Shown one piece after another: positions 1 through 6,465 of a stretch of 7,300 nt of DNA. The stretch is from Actinomycetota bacterium. Lineage in GTDB: Bacteria > Actinomycetota > UBA4738. The stretch lies in the NCBI GenBank assembly GCA_005885015.1, contig VAYG01000071.1:6501-13800 (forward strand), in the 5' to 3' direction. The notes under the pieces were generated by a model that saw only the letters and a list, made by a program, of their open reading frames with translations, made no database searches and was not told where the DNA came from. A program made the position numbers and the translations under genes. Within the stretch, counting starts at the first letter, position 1. Each line of letters opens with the position of its first letter.

Positions 1-264
1 CTGCCCGACAAGGACGCCACGACCACGATGTACATGGACGCGTTCGCGAAGAACGGACACGTCGGCATGCTCTATGTCGTCAGTGGCGCCCCGGACGGAA
101 CCGACCTGATCATCGAGGCGCTGGGGGACGCTGCGGGGACGGGGAAGTTCTACGAGAGCTACCGGTCCCAGTCAGAGTACGTGGCCGTCCGTCGCGAGGG
201 ATGGACGCCGGACTGCTGGCCGAACTGCCAGCATCCGGCTCGGCCTGTAGTGGTGATGCCGTGA
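1..264 (+). CDS. Hypothetical protein, C-terminal part (5' end outside window)
   Basis: The reading frame is open from the first base of the window and ends at TGA 262-264, giving the last 87 residues of a protein that begins upstream. An internal ATG lies at 28, but the frame continues in front of it, so this is treated as a truncated gene and not a small complete one. I do not recognise the family. Visible traits are a mixed hydrophobic/charged segment (GMLYVVSGAPDGTDLIIEAL), a charged, Tyr-rich stretch (KFYESYRSQSEYVAVRREGW) and a short tail with two cysteines three residues apart (DCWPNC). The stop codon overlaps the GTG start of the next gene in a GTGA arrangement, which suggests translational coupling and cotranscription with that lipoprotein. 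Coding status is inferred from the open frame, GC-rich third positions and this overlap. Confidence 0.6.
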   Translation: MPDKDATTTMYMDAFAKNGHVGMLYVVSGAPDGTDLIIEALGDAAGTGKFYESYRSQSEYVAVRREGWTPDCWPNCQHPARPVVVMP

Positions 265-1349
265 AGCGTCTCGGGCTCTTGCTCTGCCTGCTCCTGACGG
301 GCGTGTCGTGCACGGGACCGGGCCGCCCGCCTCCACCCAAGACCCAGTCGGCGTCCCCGGGCAGGGCCTCTGGGACGGCGGTCGAACCGTCGCCGGTGGT
401 CCGAGCCCGGGTGGTGCTGCGCGCGGAGCTGGACGAGCGCCCGGCCCCATGGAAGCGGATCGCCTTCGTACCGTTCGGGCCCCGGGAGGAGCAGCTGGGG
501 CGCCTGGTGCTGCCGGAAGGGCTGGGGAGTCAGCCTTCCGCGATCGCCGTCGCATCGGACGGCTCGCGCGTTGCCCACTACTCGGGCCGCGGCCGCTACC
601 TCGGCTCCATCGGGGGACTTCGGGAGCGGGGGTGGGATCTCGCCGTCGTCGGGAACCAGGTGGTCGCTCTGGCTAGGACGGCCAGCGATCGGCTAGCTGT
701 GGCGGAGCCGGGCGGGAGCGGGGTCGGCTCGAGCGAATTCCGTGTCGTCGAAGCCACGGTCGATGGGGCGCCCCTGTCGCTGATCCAGGTCGTCTCGTCC
801 CCCCTCGGCCTGGTGGCCCAGTCCGGTGGGCTGGCCGGCACCGGCCGGTCCGAGTTCGGGGCGTTCGTCCTGATCCGCGATCCCGCATCGGGCCGCGGGG
901 AACGCGTGCCGGGCCTTCCCGTTGGGGACGGCCATACCTTCTTCGATGCCGACTCCGACGAGAGGCCATCCGGCCAGCAACAGTTCCGCCTCACGTTCGC
1001 TTCACCGGGGCTGGTGAGCGTGCACCCTCTTCGCGTCGACCTCATCGCCCGCCACGGCGGAGTGCCCAGGTCGGTGCCGGCTATCGTGGGCCTCCTCGAG
1101 CCTCTGCCCGTCGGTGATGACGTGGTGATGTACGTGCAGGTATCGCCGAGCAGGCCCACCGATGCCGAGCACCTGGGAGGAGGCCGATGGCTACTGAGGG
1201 TGGGTCGCGACCCGTTGCTGTGGGAGCGGCTCCCGCAGCCGGGGATCAGCGACGAGCTGCAGCATCGGCACCTCGCCGTAGGCCCGGGCGGCGCCATCTA
1301 CCTGATGGCGCCGCAACCCGCGGGGATGGTGATCATGAGGCGGCCGTGA
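261..1349 (+). CDS. Predicted lipoprotein of unknown function
   Basis: A 362-residue protein read from GTG at 261. This start was chosen over an upstream in-frame ATG at 201 because it gives a clean lipoprotein signal peptide: basic VKR, a Leu-rich hydrophobic core (residues 4-12) and a lipobox-like TGVSC with the acceptor cysteine at residue 17. It also overlaps the previous stop by GTGA. After the cysteine comes a Pro/Ser/Gly-rich linker (about residues 18-50), then a beta-rich body with segments such as SAIAVASDGSRVAHYS, LGLVAQSGG and HLAVGPGGAIYLMAPQP, which resemble blades of a beta-propeller. No catalytic motif or named family is evident. The protein is expected to be attached to the outer face of the cytoplasmic membrane. 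The propeller idea is an inference from repeat-like hydrophobic/Gly patterns and is weak. It probably shares an operon with the partial gene before it. Confidence 0.75.
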   Translation: MKRLGLLLCLLLTGVSCTGPGRPPPPKTQSASPGRASGTAVEPSPVVRARVVLRAELDERPAPWKRIAFVPFGPREEQLGRLVLPEGLGSQPSAIAVASDGSRVAHYSGRGRYLGSIGGLRERGWDLAVVGNQVVALARTASDRLAVAEPGGSGVGSSEFRVVEATVDGAPLSLIQVVSSPLGLVAQSGGLAGTGRSEFGAFVLIRDPASGRGERVPGLPVGDGHTFFDADSDERPSGQQQFRLTFASPGLVSVHPLRVDLIARHGGVPRSVPAIVGLLEPLPVGDDVVMYVQVSPSRPTDAEHLGGGRWLLRVGRDPLLWERLPQPGISDELQHRHLAVGPGGAIYLMAPQPAGMVIMRRP

Positions 1350-1376
1350 GGACACGATCAAGCGTGGAAACCAGGC

Positions 1377-1385
1377 TGCTACATT
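1377..1385 (+). promoter_or_regulatory. Extended -10 promoter element, predicted leaderless start
   Basis: TGC followed by TACATT forms an extended -10 box (TGnTAnnnT). The hexamer ends 6 nt before the GTG at 1392, so transcription would begin at or next to the start codon and the mRNA would have no leader. No good -35 hexamer is seen 16-18 nt upstream, which fits an extended -10 promoter. No Shine-Dalgarno sequence precedes the GTG, consistent with leaderless translation. Confidence 0.5.
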
Positions 1386-1391
1386 CGCGCG

Positions 1392-2000
1392 GTGGGGTTC
1401 GCTCGCCGGCATCCGATCCTATTCGGCGCGTCCCTCGTGGTCCTGGCCGCGGCCGGCATCCTCCTGGCAACGGCTGTGGCGGTGTGGAGGACGGCCCACA
1501 CGGACGAGGCTCGTCGAGTGGGCCACGCGGACGTGATCGCCGTGCTCGGCGCGGCCCAGTACAACGGTCGACCCTCGCCCACGTTCGAGGGCCGGCTGAG
1601 GCAGGCGGAGCTCCTGTACGAGAAAGGGTTCTCGCCGCGGATCCTCGTCCTGGGCGGTGGCCGTCCCGGCGACCGAACCACGGAGGGCGAGGCCGGACGG
1701 GACTGGCTGGTGGGGCAGGGCCTCCCCACCGGAGCCGTGTTCGCCGAGCCGGTCGGCTCGGACACGCTGGAGAGCCTCCGGGCGGCGGCGAGCTTCATGC
1801 GCGACCAAGGGCTTCGGACCGCGTTCCTGGTCTCGGATCCCTGGCACAACCTGCGCATCAAGCGGATGGCTCACGACCTCGGCATCAACGCCTACGTCTC
1901 GGCCACATGGCACTCGGCGGCCCGGAGCCAGTGGACCCGTCTCGACGGCTATACGCGTGAGACCTTCGCGTACCTCTACTACAGGGCCCTGGGACGGTAG
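1392..2000 (+). CDS. DUF218 / YdcF-like membrane-anchored protein
   Basis: A 202-residue protein starting at GTG 1392. A basic N-terminus (FARRH) is followed by one hydrophobic segment (about residues 8-31), so it should be anchored in the membrane with the domain outside. The rest matches the DUF218 fold seen in YdcF, SanA and ElyC: strand plus loop ADVIAVLGAAQYNGRPSP (46-63), the ERL-type helix FEGRLRQAELLYEKG (65-79), LVLGGG (85-90), a T-x-E segment (TTEGEA, 96-101), SDTLESLRAA (123-132) and LVSDPWHNLRIKRM (146-159). Biochemical function in this family is poorly defined; SanA and ElyC homologues affect cell-envelope integrity or peptidoglycan synthesis. It lies 42 nt after the lipoprotein gene but has its own putative extended -10 box, so it may be transcribed separately. 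Family assignment is firm; role is inferred from homologues. Confidence 0.88.
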   Translation: MGFARRHPILFGASLVVLAAAGILLATAVAVWRTAHTDEARRVGHADVIAVLGAAQYNGRPSPTFEGRLRQAELLYEKGFSPRILVLGGGRPGDRTTEGEAGRDWLVGQGLPTGAVFAEPVGSDTLESLRAAASFMRDQGLRTAFLVSDPWHNLRIKRMAHDLGINAYVSATWHSAARSQWTRLDGYTRETFAYLYYRALGR

Positions 2001-2042
2001 GGCGAGGCCGCGGGCGGACCATCGGGAGACCGTGGGAGCCGG

Positions 2043-2051
2043 TGCTACCCT
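2043..2051 (+). promoter_or_regulatory. Extended -10 promoter element before dgt, predicted leaderless start
   Basis: TGC followed by TACCCT matches the same TGCTAnnnT pattern as the element before the DUF218 gene. It ends 7 nt before the GTG at 2059, again placing the transcription start at the start codon. No clear -35 box or Shine-Dalgarno sequence is visible. The hexamer is a weaker match to TATAAT than TACATT, so this call rests mostly on position and on recurrence of the pattern. Confidence 0.45.
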
Positions 2052-2058
2052 TCCCCGG

Positions 2059-3072
2059 GTGACCGGATCAAGTCGAAGCGTCCGCGAGCGGACCGAGCAG
2101 GTCGAGCGCCGGATCCTCTCTCCTCGGGCCACCCTCTCCGCCGAGTCGAAGGGCCGCGATCTCGAGGAACCGCCCGATCCGTTGCGGACGGCCTTCCAGC
2201 GCGACCGTGACCGGATCGTCCACTCGAAGGCCTTCCGCCGCCTCAAGCACAAGACCCAGGTCTTCGTGGCGCCCGAGGGCGACCACTATCGGGTCAGGCT
2301 TACGCATACCCTCGAGGTCGCCCAGATCGCCCGGACGGCCGCGCGCGCCCTCCAGCTGAACGAGGACCTCACCGAGGCGATCGCGCTCGGCCACGACCTC
2401 GGGCACACGCCGTTCGGGCATCTGGGCGAGGAGGCCCTGTCCCCGTTCCTGGACCGTCCCTTCCGCCACAACGAGCAGAGCCTGCGGGTGGTCGAGGTCC
2501 TGGAGAACGAGGGGCGTGGCCTCAACCTCACCTGGGAAGTCCGCGACGGGATCGTCAACCACACGTGGTCCATGCCGGTGCCGGCAACGCTGGAGGGCCA
2601 GGTGGCCCGGTTCGCCGACCGGATCGCCTACGTGAACCACGACGTCGACGACGCCATCCGGGCCGGGCTGCTCCACGCGCTCGACCTCCCCCAGGAGGCG
2701 CTGGCCGTCCTCGGCCAGTCACACGGGGAGCGGATCGAGACGCTGGTCGGCGACCTGGTGGCGGAGAGCGAGGGCGCCGAGGAGATCGCTCTGTCCGGGC
2801 CGGTGTTCGGCGCCCTGGACGTCCTCCGCGACTTCCTGTTCCAGCGGGTCTACGTCCGGCCGGAGGCGAAGGCCGAACAGGAGAAGGCCGTGTCGCTGGT
2901 CAGGGCGCTGTTCGCGTACTACCTTGAGCACCCGGAGGCTGTGCCGGCCGAGTACCGGACGACCCGAGCCGATCTGCCCACGCAGGTCGCCGACTACATC
3001 GCCGGGATGACCGACCGGTACGCCCTTCGCGCGTTCGAGCAGCTCTTCCTTCCCCAGGGGTGGTTGTTGTAG
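2059..3072 (+). CDS. dgt: Deoxyguanosinetriphosphate triphosphohydrolase-like protein (HD superfamily)
   Basis: A 337-residue HD-domain phosphohydrolase that removes the whole triphosphate from dNTPs, yielding deoxynucleoside and PPPi, and so lowers cytoplasmic dNTP pools. The N-terminus has the family signature DPLRTAFQRDRDRIVHSKAF (40-59) and FRRLKHKTQV (59-68). Metal-binding residues of the HD site are visible: H83 in RLTHTLEVAQIART, H112-D113 in GHDLGHTPFGH, and D187 in FADRIAYVNHDVDDA. FRHNEQSLRVVE (135-146) and DGIVNHTW (163-170) are further family motifs, and the C-terminus carries VADYIAGMTDRYA. GTG 2059 is chosen as start because it follows an apparent leaderless promoter and gives a normal N-terminus; the frame extends farther upstream but only by overlapping the DUF218 gene. 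Length is typical of the shorter dGTPase-like subfamily. It precedes dnaG by 36 nt, an arrangement known in actinobacteria. Exact substrate preference cannot be read from sequence. Confidence 0.95.
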   Translation: MTGSSRSVRERTEQVERRILSPRATLSAESKGRDLEEPPDPLRTAFQRDRDRIVHSKAFRRLKHKTQVFVAPEGDHYRVRLTHTLEVAQIARTAARALQLNEDLTEAIALGHDLGHTPFGHLGEEALSPFLDRPFRHNEQSLRVVEVLENEGRGLNLTWEVRDGIVNHTWSMPVPATLEGQVARFADRIAYVNHDVDDAIRAGLLHALDLPQEALAVLGQSHGERIETLVGDLVAESEGAEEIALSGPVFGALDVLRDFLFQRVYVRPEAKAEQEKAVSLVRALFAYYLEHPEAVPAEYRTTRADLPTQVADYIAGMTDRYALRAFEQLFLPQGWLL

Positions 3073-3090
3073 CGCCCGCGGTATCGGGGC

Positions 3091-3102
3091 GGAGGGAGGG
3101 GG
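3091..3102 (+). promoter_or_regulatory. Purine-rich ribosome binding site for dnaG
   Basis: GGAGGGAGGGGG lies just before the TTG at 3109 and fixes this rare start. The nearer purine block (AGGGGG) ends 6 nt from the TTG, good Shine-Dalgarno spacing. This contrasts with the DUF218 gene and dgt, which have no such site. Confidence 0.7.
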
Positions 3103-3108
3103 ATCACG

Positions 3109-4953
3109 TTGGCGGGGCGCATCCGGCCCGATGACATCCAGGCGGTTCGAGAGAGAACCGACATCATCCAGGTCGTCTCTGGCTTCCTCCAGCTGAAGAA
3201 GGCCGGGCGCGATTCCCTGGTGGGCCTGTGCCCGTTCCACACGGAGAAGACGCCCTCCTTCTCGGTGAGCCCCTCCAAGCAGCTCTATTACTGCTTCGGC
3301 TGTGGGGAGGGAGGGAACGTGTTCCGCTTCCTGGAGAAGGTGGAGAACCTCTCCTTCGCCGAGTCCGTCGAGCGCCTGGCCGGTCCGGCCGGCGTCACGC
3401 TGCGGTACGAAGGGCAATCCTCTGGGGACCGGAGGGAGGCAGGCCGGCGGCAGATCATCCATCGCGCCGTCGGGGAAGCTGGCCACCTGTTTGAGCGGAT
3501 GCTGCTCCAGGGCGGAGAGGCGGCGGAAGCCCGGGACTACCTGTCCGCCCGGGGGATCACCGATCAGAGCGTGGAACGCTTCGGCATCGGCTACGCGCCC
3601 GGCTACCCCGACTTCCTGCTCAAGCGCCTCACCAAGTCCTACTCGCCCGAACTCCTGGTGGAGGCCGGGCTGGTGGCCAAGGACGACCAGGGCACACTCC
3701 GCGACCGGTTCCGAGGGCGCGTCGTGTTCCCCATCCGGGACCTGTCGGGCAATCCCGTGGGCTTCGGAGGAAGGCTTCTGAATGGTCCACATGCCCCCCG
3801 CGGCGCCCCGAAGTATCTGAACAGCCCGGAGACGGTCGTCTACCGGAAGGGCAGCTTGCTGTACAACCTCGATCGGGCCAAGGCGGAGATCGCGCGGACC
3901 GGGCGGGCGTTCCTGGTGGAGGGGTACACCGACGTCGTCGCTTTCGATCAGGTTGGGATCGGCACCGCGGTGGCCACGTGCGGGACGGCGCTCGGCGAGG
4001 AGCACCTCAGGCTGTTGGCCAGGTTCGCCCAGGAGGTCGTGCTGGCCTTCGACTCCGACGAGGCGGGGGCCAGGGCGGCGGAGCGGGCCTTCCCGTTCTT
4101 CGAGGCTTTTCCCGTCGAGCTGGCCGTTCTCATCCTCCCCGAGGGCCTCGACCCGGCCGACTTCGTCCAGTCGCGGGGAGCGGCCGCGGGCGAGGACCTC
4201 CAGACGCTCAGCGAGCGGGCCTCGCCATTGCTCGAATACATGATCGATCGAAAGCTGATGGGGAGGGATATGTCTTCGCCCGAGGGTCAAGCCACGGCGG
4301 TTCGCACGGTCGTGGATGAAGTCCTGTCGAGGATCGAGGACCCGATTCTCCGTGAGAAGTACGGCACGATCCTCGCAGGAAAGGTGGGTCATGGAACCCT
4401 GACCGAGGATGCGGTGCGGCGCCAGATCCAGCGGAGGCTCGACCGAGGCTCCTCGCCCGCGCAGGGAGACAAGGAAGCGCGGCGGATCCCGCCGTGGCAG
4501 AAGGTGGAGCGGGAGGCGCTGCGACTGCTCATCCAGGCTCCGGATCTGTGCGGGGCCCCGCTCGGTGAGCTCCGGCCGGATCGGTTCGCCAAGGCCGAGT
4601 ATCGGGCGGCGTTCGAGCTGATCAGTGAGGCCTGGGGGACGGGGGCTTCCGCGCTCGTCGCCATGGCCCACGAACGACCCCGAGGGGACCAGCTGGGACG
4701 GCTCGTTGCTGCCCTGGCCGTGGAGCCGCCGGAGATCGTTGGGGAGGTGACGGCCTCCTATGTCGCCCAGGTTTTTCTGCGCCTGGACGAGCTCGCGCTG
4801 AAGCGTCAGGCCGAAGAGATCAAGCGGCAGCTCGAGCGTCTGAACCCGCTGAAGTCGGAGGAGTACGACGCCCTGTACGATCGGTTCGTGAAGCTGGAAG
4901 GTGCTCGCCGGAGGATCCGGGCAGCTTCGGAGGCGGCAGGCCAAGCACAATGA
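3109..4953 (+). CDS. dnaG: DNA primase DnaG
   Basis: A 614-residue replicative primase that makes RNA primers on the lagging strand and acts with the DnaB helicase. Domains in order: an N-terminal CHC2-type zinc-binding domain with C41, H44, C62 and C65 (CPFH and CFGC); the RNA polymerase core (about 115-360) with RFRGRVVFPIRD and GFGGRLL; and the Toprim catalytic segment with EGYTD (271-275), the acidic DSD at 315-317 in AFDSDEAG, and DPADF (349-353). A C-terminal helicase-interaction region spans roughly 463-600 and ends in a charged helix (LALKRQAEEIKRQLERL). All key residues are present and length is normal. The TTG start is supported by the strong ribosome binding site and by the standard N-terminus (IRPDDIQAVRERTDIIQVV). 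It lies 36 nt after dgt and 79 nt before rpoD, so the three genes probably form one transcription unit. Confidence 0.98.
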   Translation: MAGRIRPDDIQAVRERTDIIQVVSGFLQLKKAGRDSLVGLCPFHTEKTPSFSVSPSKQLYYCFGCGEGGNVFRFLEKVENLSFAESVERLAGPAGVTLRYEGQSSGDRREAGRRQIIHRAVGEAGHLFERMLLQGGEAAEARDYLSARGITDQSVERFGIGYAPGYPDFLLKRLTKSYSPELLVEAGLVAKDDQGTLRDRFRGRVVFPIRDLSGNPVGFGGRLLNGPHAPRGAPKYLNSPETVVYRKGSLLYNLDRAKAEIARTGRAFLVEGYTDVVAFDQVGIGTAVATCGTALGEEHLRLLARFAQEVVLAFDSDEAGARAAERAFPFFEAFPVELAVLILPEGLDPADFVQSRGAAAGEDLQTLSERASPLLEYMIDRKLMGRDMSSPEGQATAVRTVVDEVLSRIEDPILREKYGTILAGKVGHGTLTEDAVRRQIQRRLDRGSSPAQGDKEARRIPPWQKVEREALRLLIQAPDLCGAPLGELRPDRFAKAEYRAAFELISEAWGTGASALVAMAHERPRGDQLGRLVAALAVEPPEIVGEVTASYVAQVFLRLDELALKRQAEEIKRQLERLNPLKSEEYDALYDRFVKLEGARRRIRAASEAAGQAQ

Positions 4954-5032
4954 GCCAGAAGCATCTCGGCACGGGGCAAGAGCCCATTCATCTGGGACAC
5001 TGTGTGCCTACCACTTGACTCCAACCAGAGGC
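4954..5032 (+). other. dnaG-rpoD intergenic spacer without a convincing promoter
   Basis: This 79-nt gap is the place to look for a separate rpoD promoter. It contains TACCAC (5009-5014) and a TTGACT (5015-5020), but they stand in the wrong order and spacing to pair, and TACCAC lacks the final T. A weak AGAGG lies directly against the ATG at 5033, too close to act as a good ribosome binding site. No terminator-like hairpin is apparent, so read-through from dnaG is the simplest reading. Confidence 0.4.
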
Positions 5033-6442
5033 ATGGCCATAGACGCACCTACGGAAACCGAATCCCGCAGCCTGGTGGAGGACCAACTGGCTGAGGAAGC
5101 TGGCTTGGAGCCGGCGGCCGCGTCCCCCGCCCCGTTCAACATCGAGGACGCGAAAGAGGCCGTCGTGGCTCGCGGCCGCGAGCGGGGCGGGTTCGTCACC
5201 TCCGAGGATCTCCTGGAAGGGCTTCCGGTCGAGGACCTCGCCCCGGAGCAGCTTGAGGAGTTCCTGACCCAGATCGAGGACCACCTCCGGCAGGAGGGGA
5301 TCGAGGTCATCGAGGTCCCCGGCGAGGAGTTCGATTCGGAAGGCGAGGCCCACGGGATCCGGCTCCCTCGAGAGGAGGAGCTCCTCAAGGCGCCTACGAA
5401 CGACCCGGTCCGGATGTACCTGAAGGAGATCGGGAAGGTCCCCCTCCTCACGGCGGCCCAGGAGGTCGATCTGGCCATGCGCATCGAGGGCGGGGAGTTT
5501 TCCTCTCCGCTCCTCCAGTCGATCGACGGCAACGGCAAGGTGGACCAGAAGCAGTTCCGCCGGATCGTGGACTCTGTAGTGCGGATCCGCGAGCACCAGC
5601 TCGACCCCGAGAAGCGGCTCCGCCACGAGGGCGTGGGGCGGGAGAAGGTAGGGCGGGCGTACCGGCCGAAGACGCGGCCCGAGACGATCGATTTCCTCAA
5701 GCGAGTCGAGCGCGACGGGCAGCTCGCCAAGAAGAAGTTGATCGAGGCGAACCTCCGGCTCGTCGTGTCGATCGCCAAGCGGTACGTGGGTCGCGGGATG
5801 TTGTTCCTGGACCTCATCCAGGAAGGAAATCTCGGGCTCATCCGCGCGGTCGAGAAGTTCGACTACTCCAAGGGCTACAAGTTCAGCACGTACGCCACGT
5901 GGTGGATCCGCCAGGCCATCACGCGAGCCATCGCCGACCAGGCCCGCACGATCAGGATCCCCGTGCACATGGTCGAGACGATCAACAAGCTGGTCCGGGT
6001 CCAGCGCCAGCTCCTCCAGGACTTGGGCCGCGAACCGCTGCCCGAGGAGATCGGCGTGCAGATGGGCGTGGCCGCCGACAAGGTGCGGGAGATCCTGAAG
6101 GTCTCGCAGGAGCCGGTCTCCCTGGAGACGCCTATCGGGGAGGAAGAAGACTCGCATCTCGGGGACTTCATCGAGGACTCCGAGGCCATCGTCCCAATCG
6201 ACGCGGCCAGCTTCATCCTTCTCCAGGAACAGCTCGAATCCGTCCTCCACACGCTGTCGGAGCGGGAGAAGAAGGTCATCCAGCTCCGGTTCGGGTTGCT
6301 GGACGGACACCCGAGGACGCTGGAGGAAGTGGGCCGGGAGTTCGGAGTGACCCGCGAGCGGATCCGCCAGATCGAGTCGAAGACACTGTCGAAGCTGCGC
6401 CATCCCTCCCGGTCGCAGAAGCTGCGCGACTACCTGGAGTAG
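5033..6442 (+). CDS. rpoD: Primary sigma factor (sigma-70 group 1, RpoD/SigA/HrdB)
   Basis: A 469-residue housekeeping sigma factor that directs RNA polymerase to -10/-35 promoters. From the N-terminus: an acidic region-1.1-like segment (about 35-95); region 1.2 (DPVRMYLKEIGKVPLLTAAQEV, 124-145); an enlarged non-conserved linker (about 156-228) containing an EF-hand-like SIDGNGKVD; region 2 with ANLRLVVSIAKRY (239-251), DLIQEGNLGLIRAVEKFDY (260-278) and the promoter-melting and -10 recognition block FSTYATWWIRQAITRAIADQ (284-303); region 3 (IPVHMVETINKL onward); and region 4.2 with a helix-turn-helix (LEEVGREFGVTRERIRQIES, 430-449). The ATG at 5033 is chosen; an in-frame TTG at 5015 and a start at 4901 inside dnaG are less likely. 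Regions 2-4 are very close to actinobacterial HrdB/SigA. The ribosome binding site is weak, so the exact start is less certain than the identity. Confidence 0.96.
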   Translation: MAIDAPTETESRSLVEDQLAEEAGLEPAAASPAPFNIEDAKEAVVARGRERGGFVTSEDLLEGLPVEDLAPEQLEEFLTQIEDHLRQEGIEVIEVPGEEFDSEGEAHGIRLPREEELLKAPTNDPVRMYLKEIGKVPLLTAAQEVDLAMRIEGGEFSSPLLQSIDGNGKVDQKQFRRIVDSVVRIREHQLDPEKRLRHEGVGREKVGRAYRPKTRPETIDFLKRVERDGQLAKKKLIEANLRLVVSIAKRYVGRGMLFLDLIQEGNLGLIRAVEKFDYSKGYKFSTYATWWIRQAITRAIADQARTIRIPVHMVETINKLVRVQRQLLQDLGREPLPEEIGVQMGVAADKVREILKVSQEPVSLETPIGEEEDSHLGDFIEDSEAIVPIDAASFILLQEQLESVLHTLSEREKKVIQLRFGLLDGHPRTLEEVGREFGVTRERIRQIESKTLSKLRHPSRSQKLRDYLE

Positions 6443-6459
6443 CTCGCGTCAGGCGAGCT
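6441..6459. terminator. Hairpin between convergent rpoD and YtxH-like gene, possible bidirectional terminator
   Basis: AGCTCGC and GCGAGCT form a perfect 7-bp stem around a 5-nt loop (GTCAG). The left arm includes the last two bases of the rpoD stop codon, and the hairpin ends 6 nt before the stop of the opposing gene. Neither strand has a T-tract after it, so a classical intrinsic terminator is not proved; U-tract-free hairpins between convergent genes are common in high-GC actinobacteria. Confidence 0.45.
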
Positions 6460-6465
6460 CCCCGG

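Noticed and set aside
1366..1391. GGAAAC as an ECF-sigma -35 box before the DUF218 gene
   Set aside because: No matching ECF -10 (GTT/GTC type) is found about 16 nt downstream; the extended -10 explains the site better.
1657..2058. Upstream extension of the dgt frame
   Set aside because: It overlaps the DUF218 gene throughout and translates as Arg/Ser/Pro-rich shadow sequence.
2719..4950. 743-codon minus-strand open frame opposite dgt and dnaG
   Set aside because: It is antisense to two unmistakable genes and shows low-complexity, Arg/Pro/Leu-rich translation typical of high-GC shadow frames.
5009..5020. TACCAC / TTGACT as an rpoD promoter
   Set aside because: The boxes are adjacent and in reverse order, and TTGACT has no suitable -10 within 16-18 nt downstream.
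4901..5032. N-terminal extension of rpoD starting inside dnaG
   Set aside because: The added 44 residues would overlap the dnaG 3' end and do not resemble any sigma region; the ATG at 5033 is the natural start.
4988..6403. 471-codon minus-strand open frame opposite rpoD
   Set aside because: It mirrors the rpoD codons, has no recognisable motif, and arises from GC bias.
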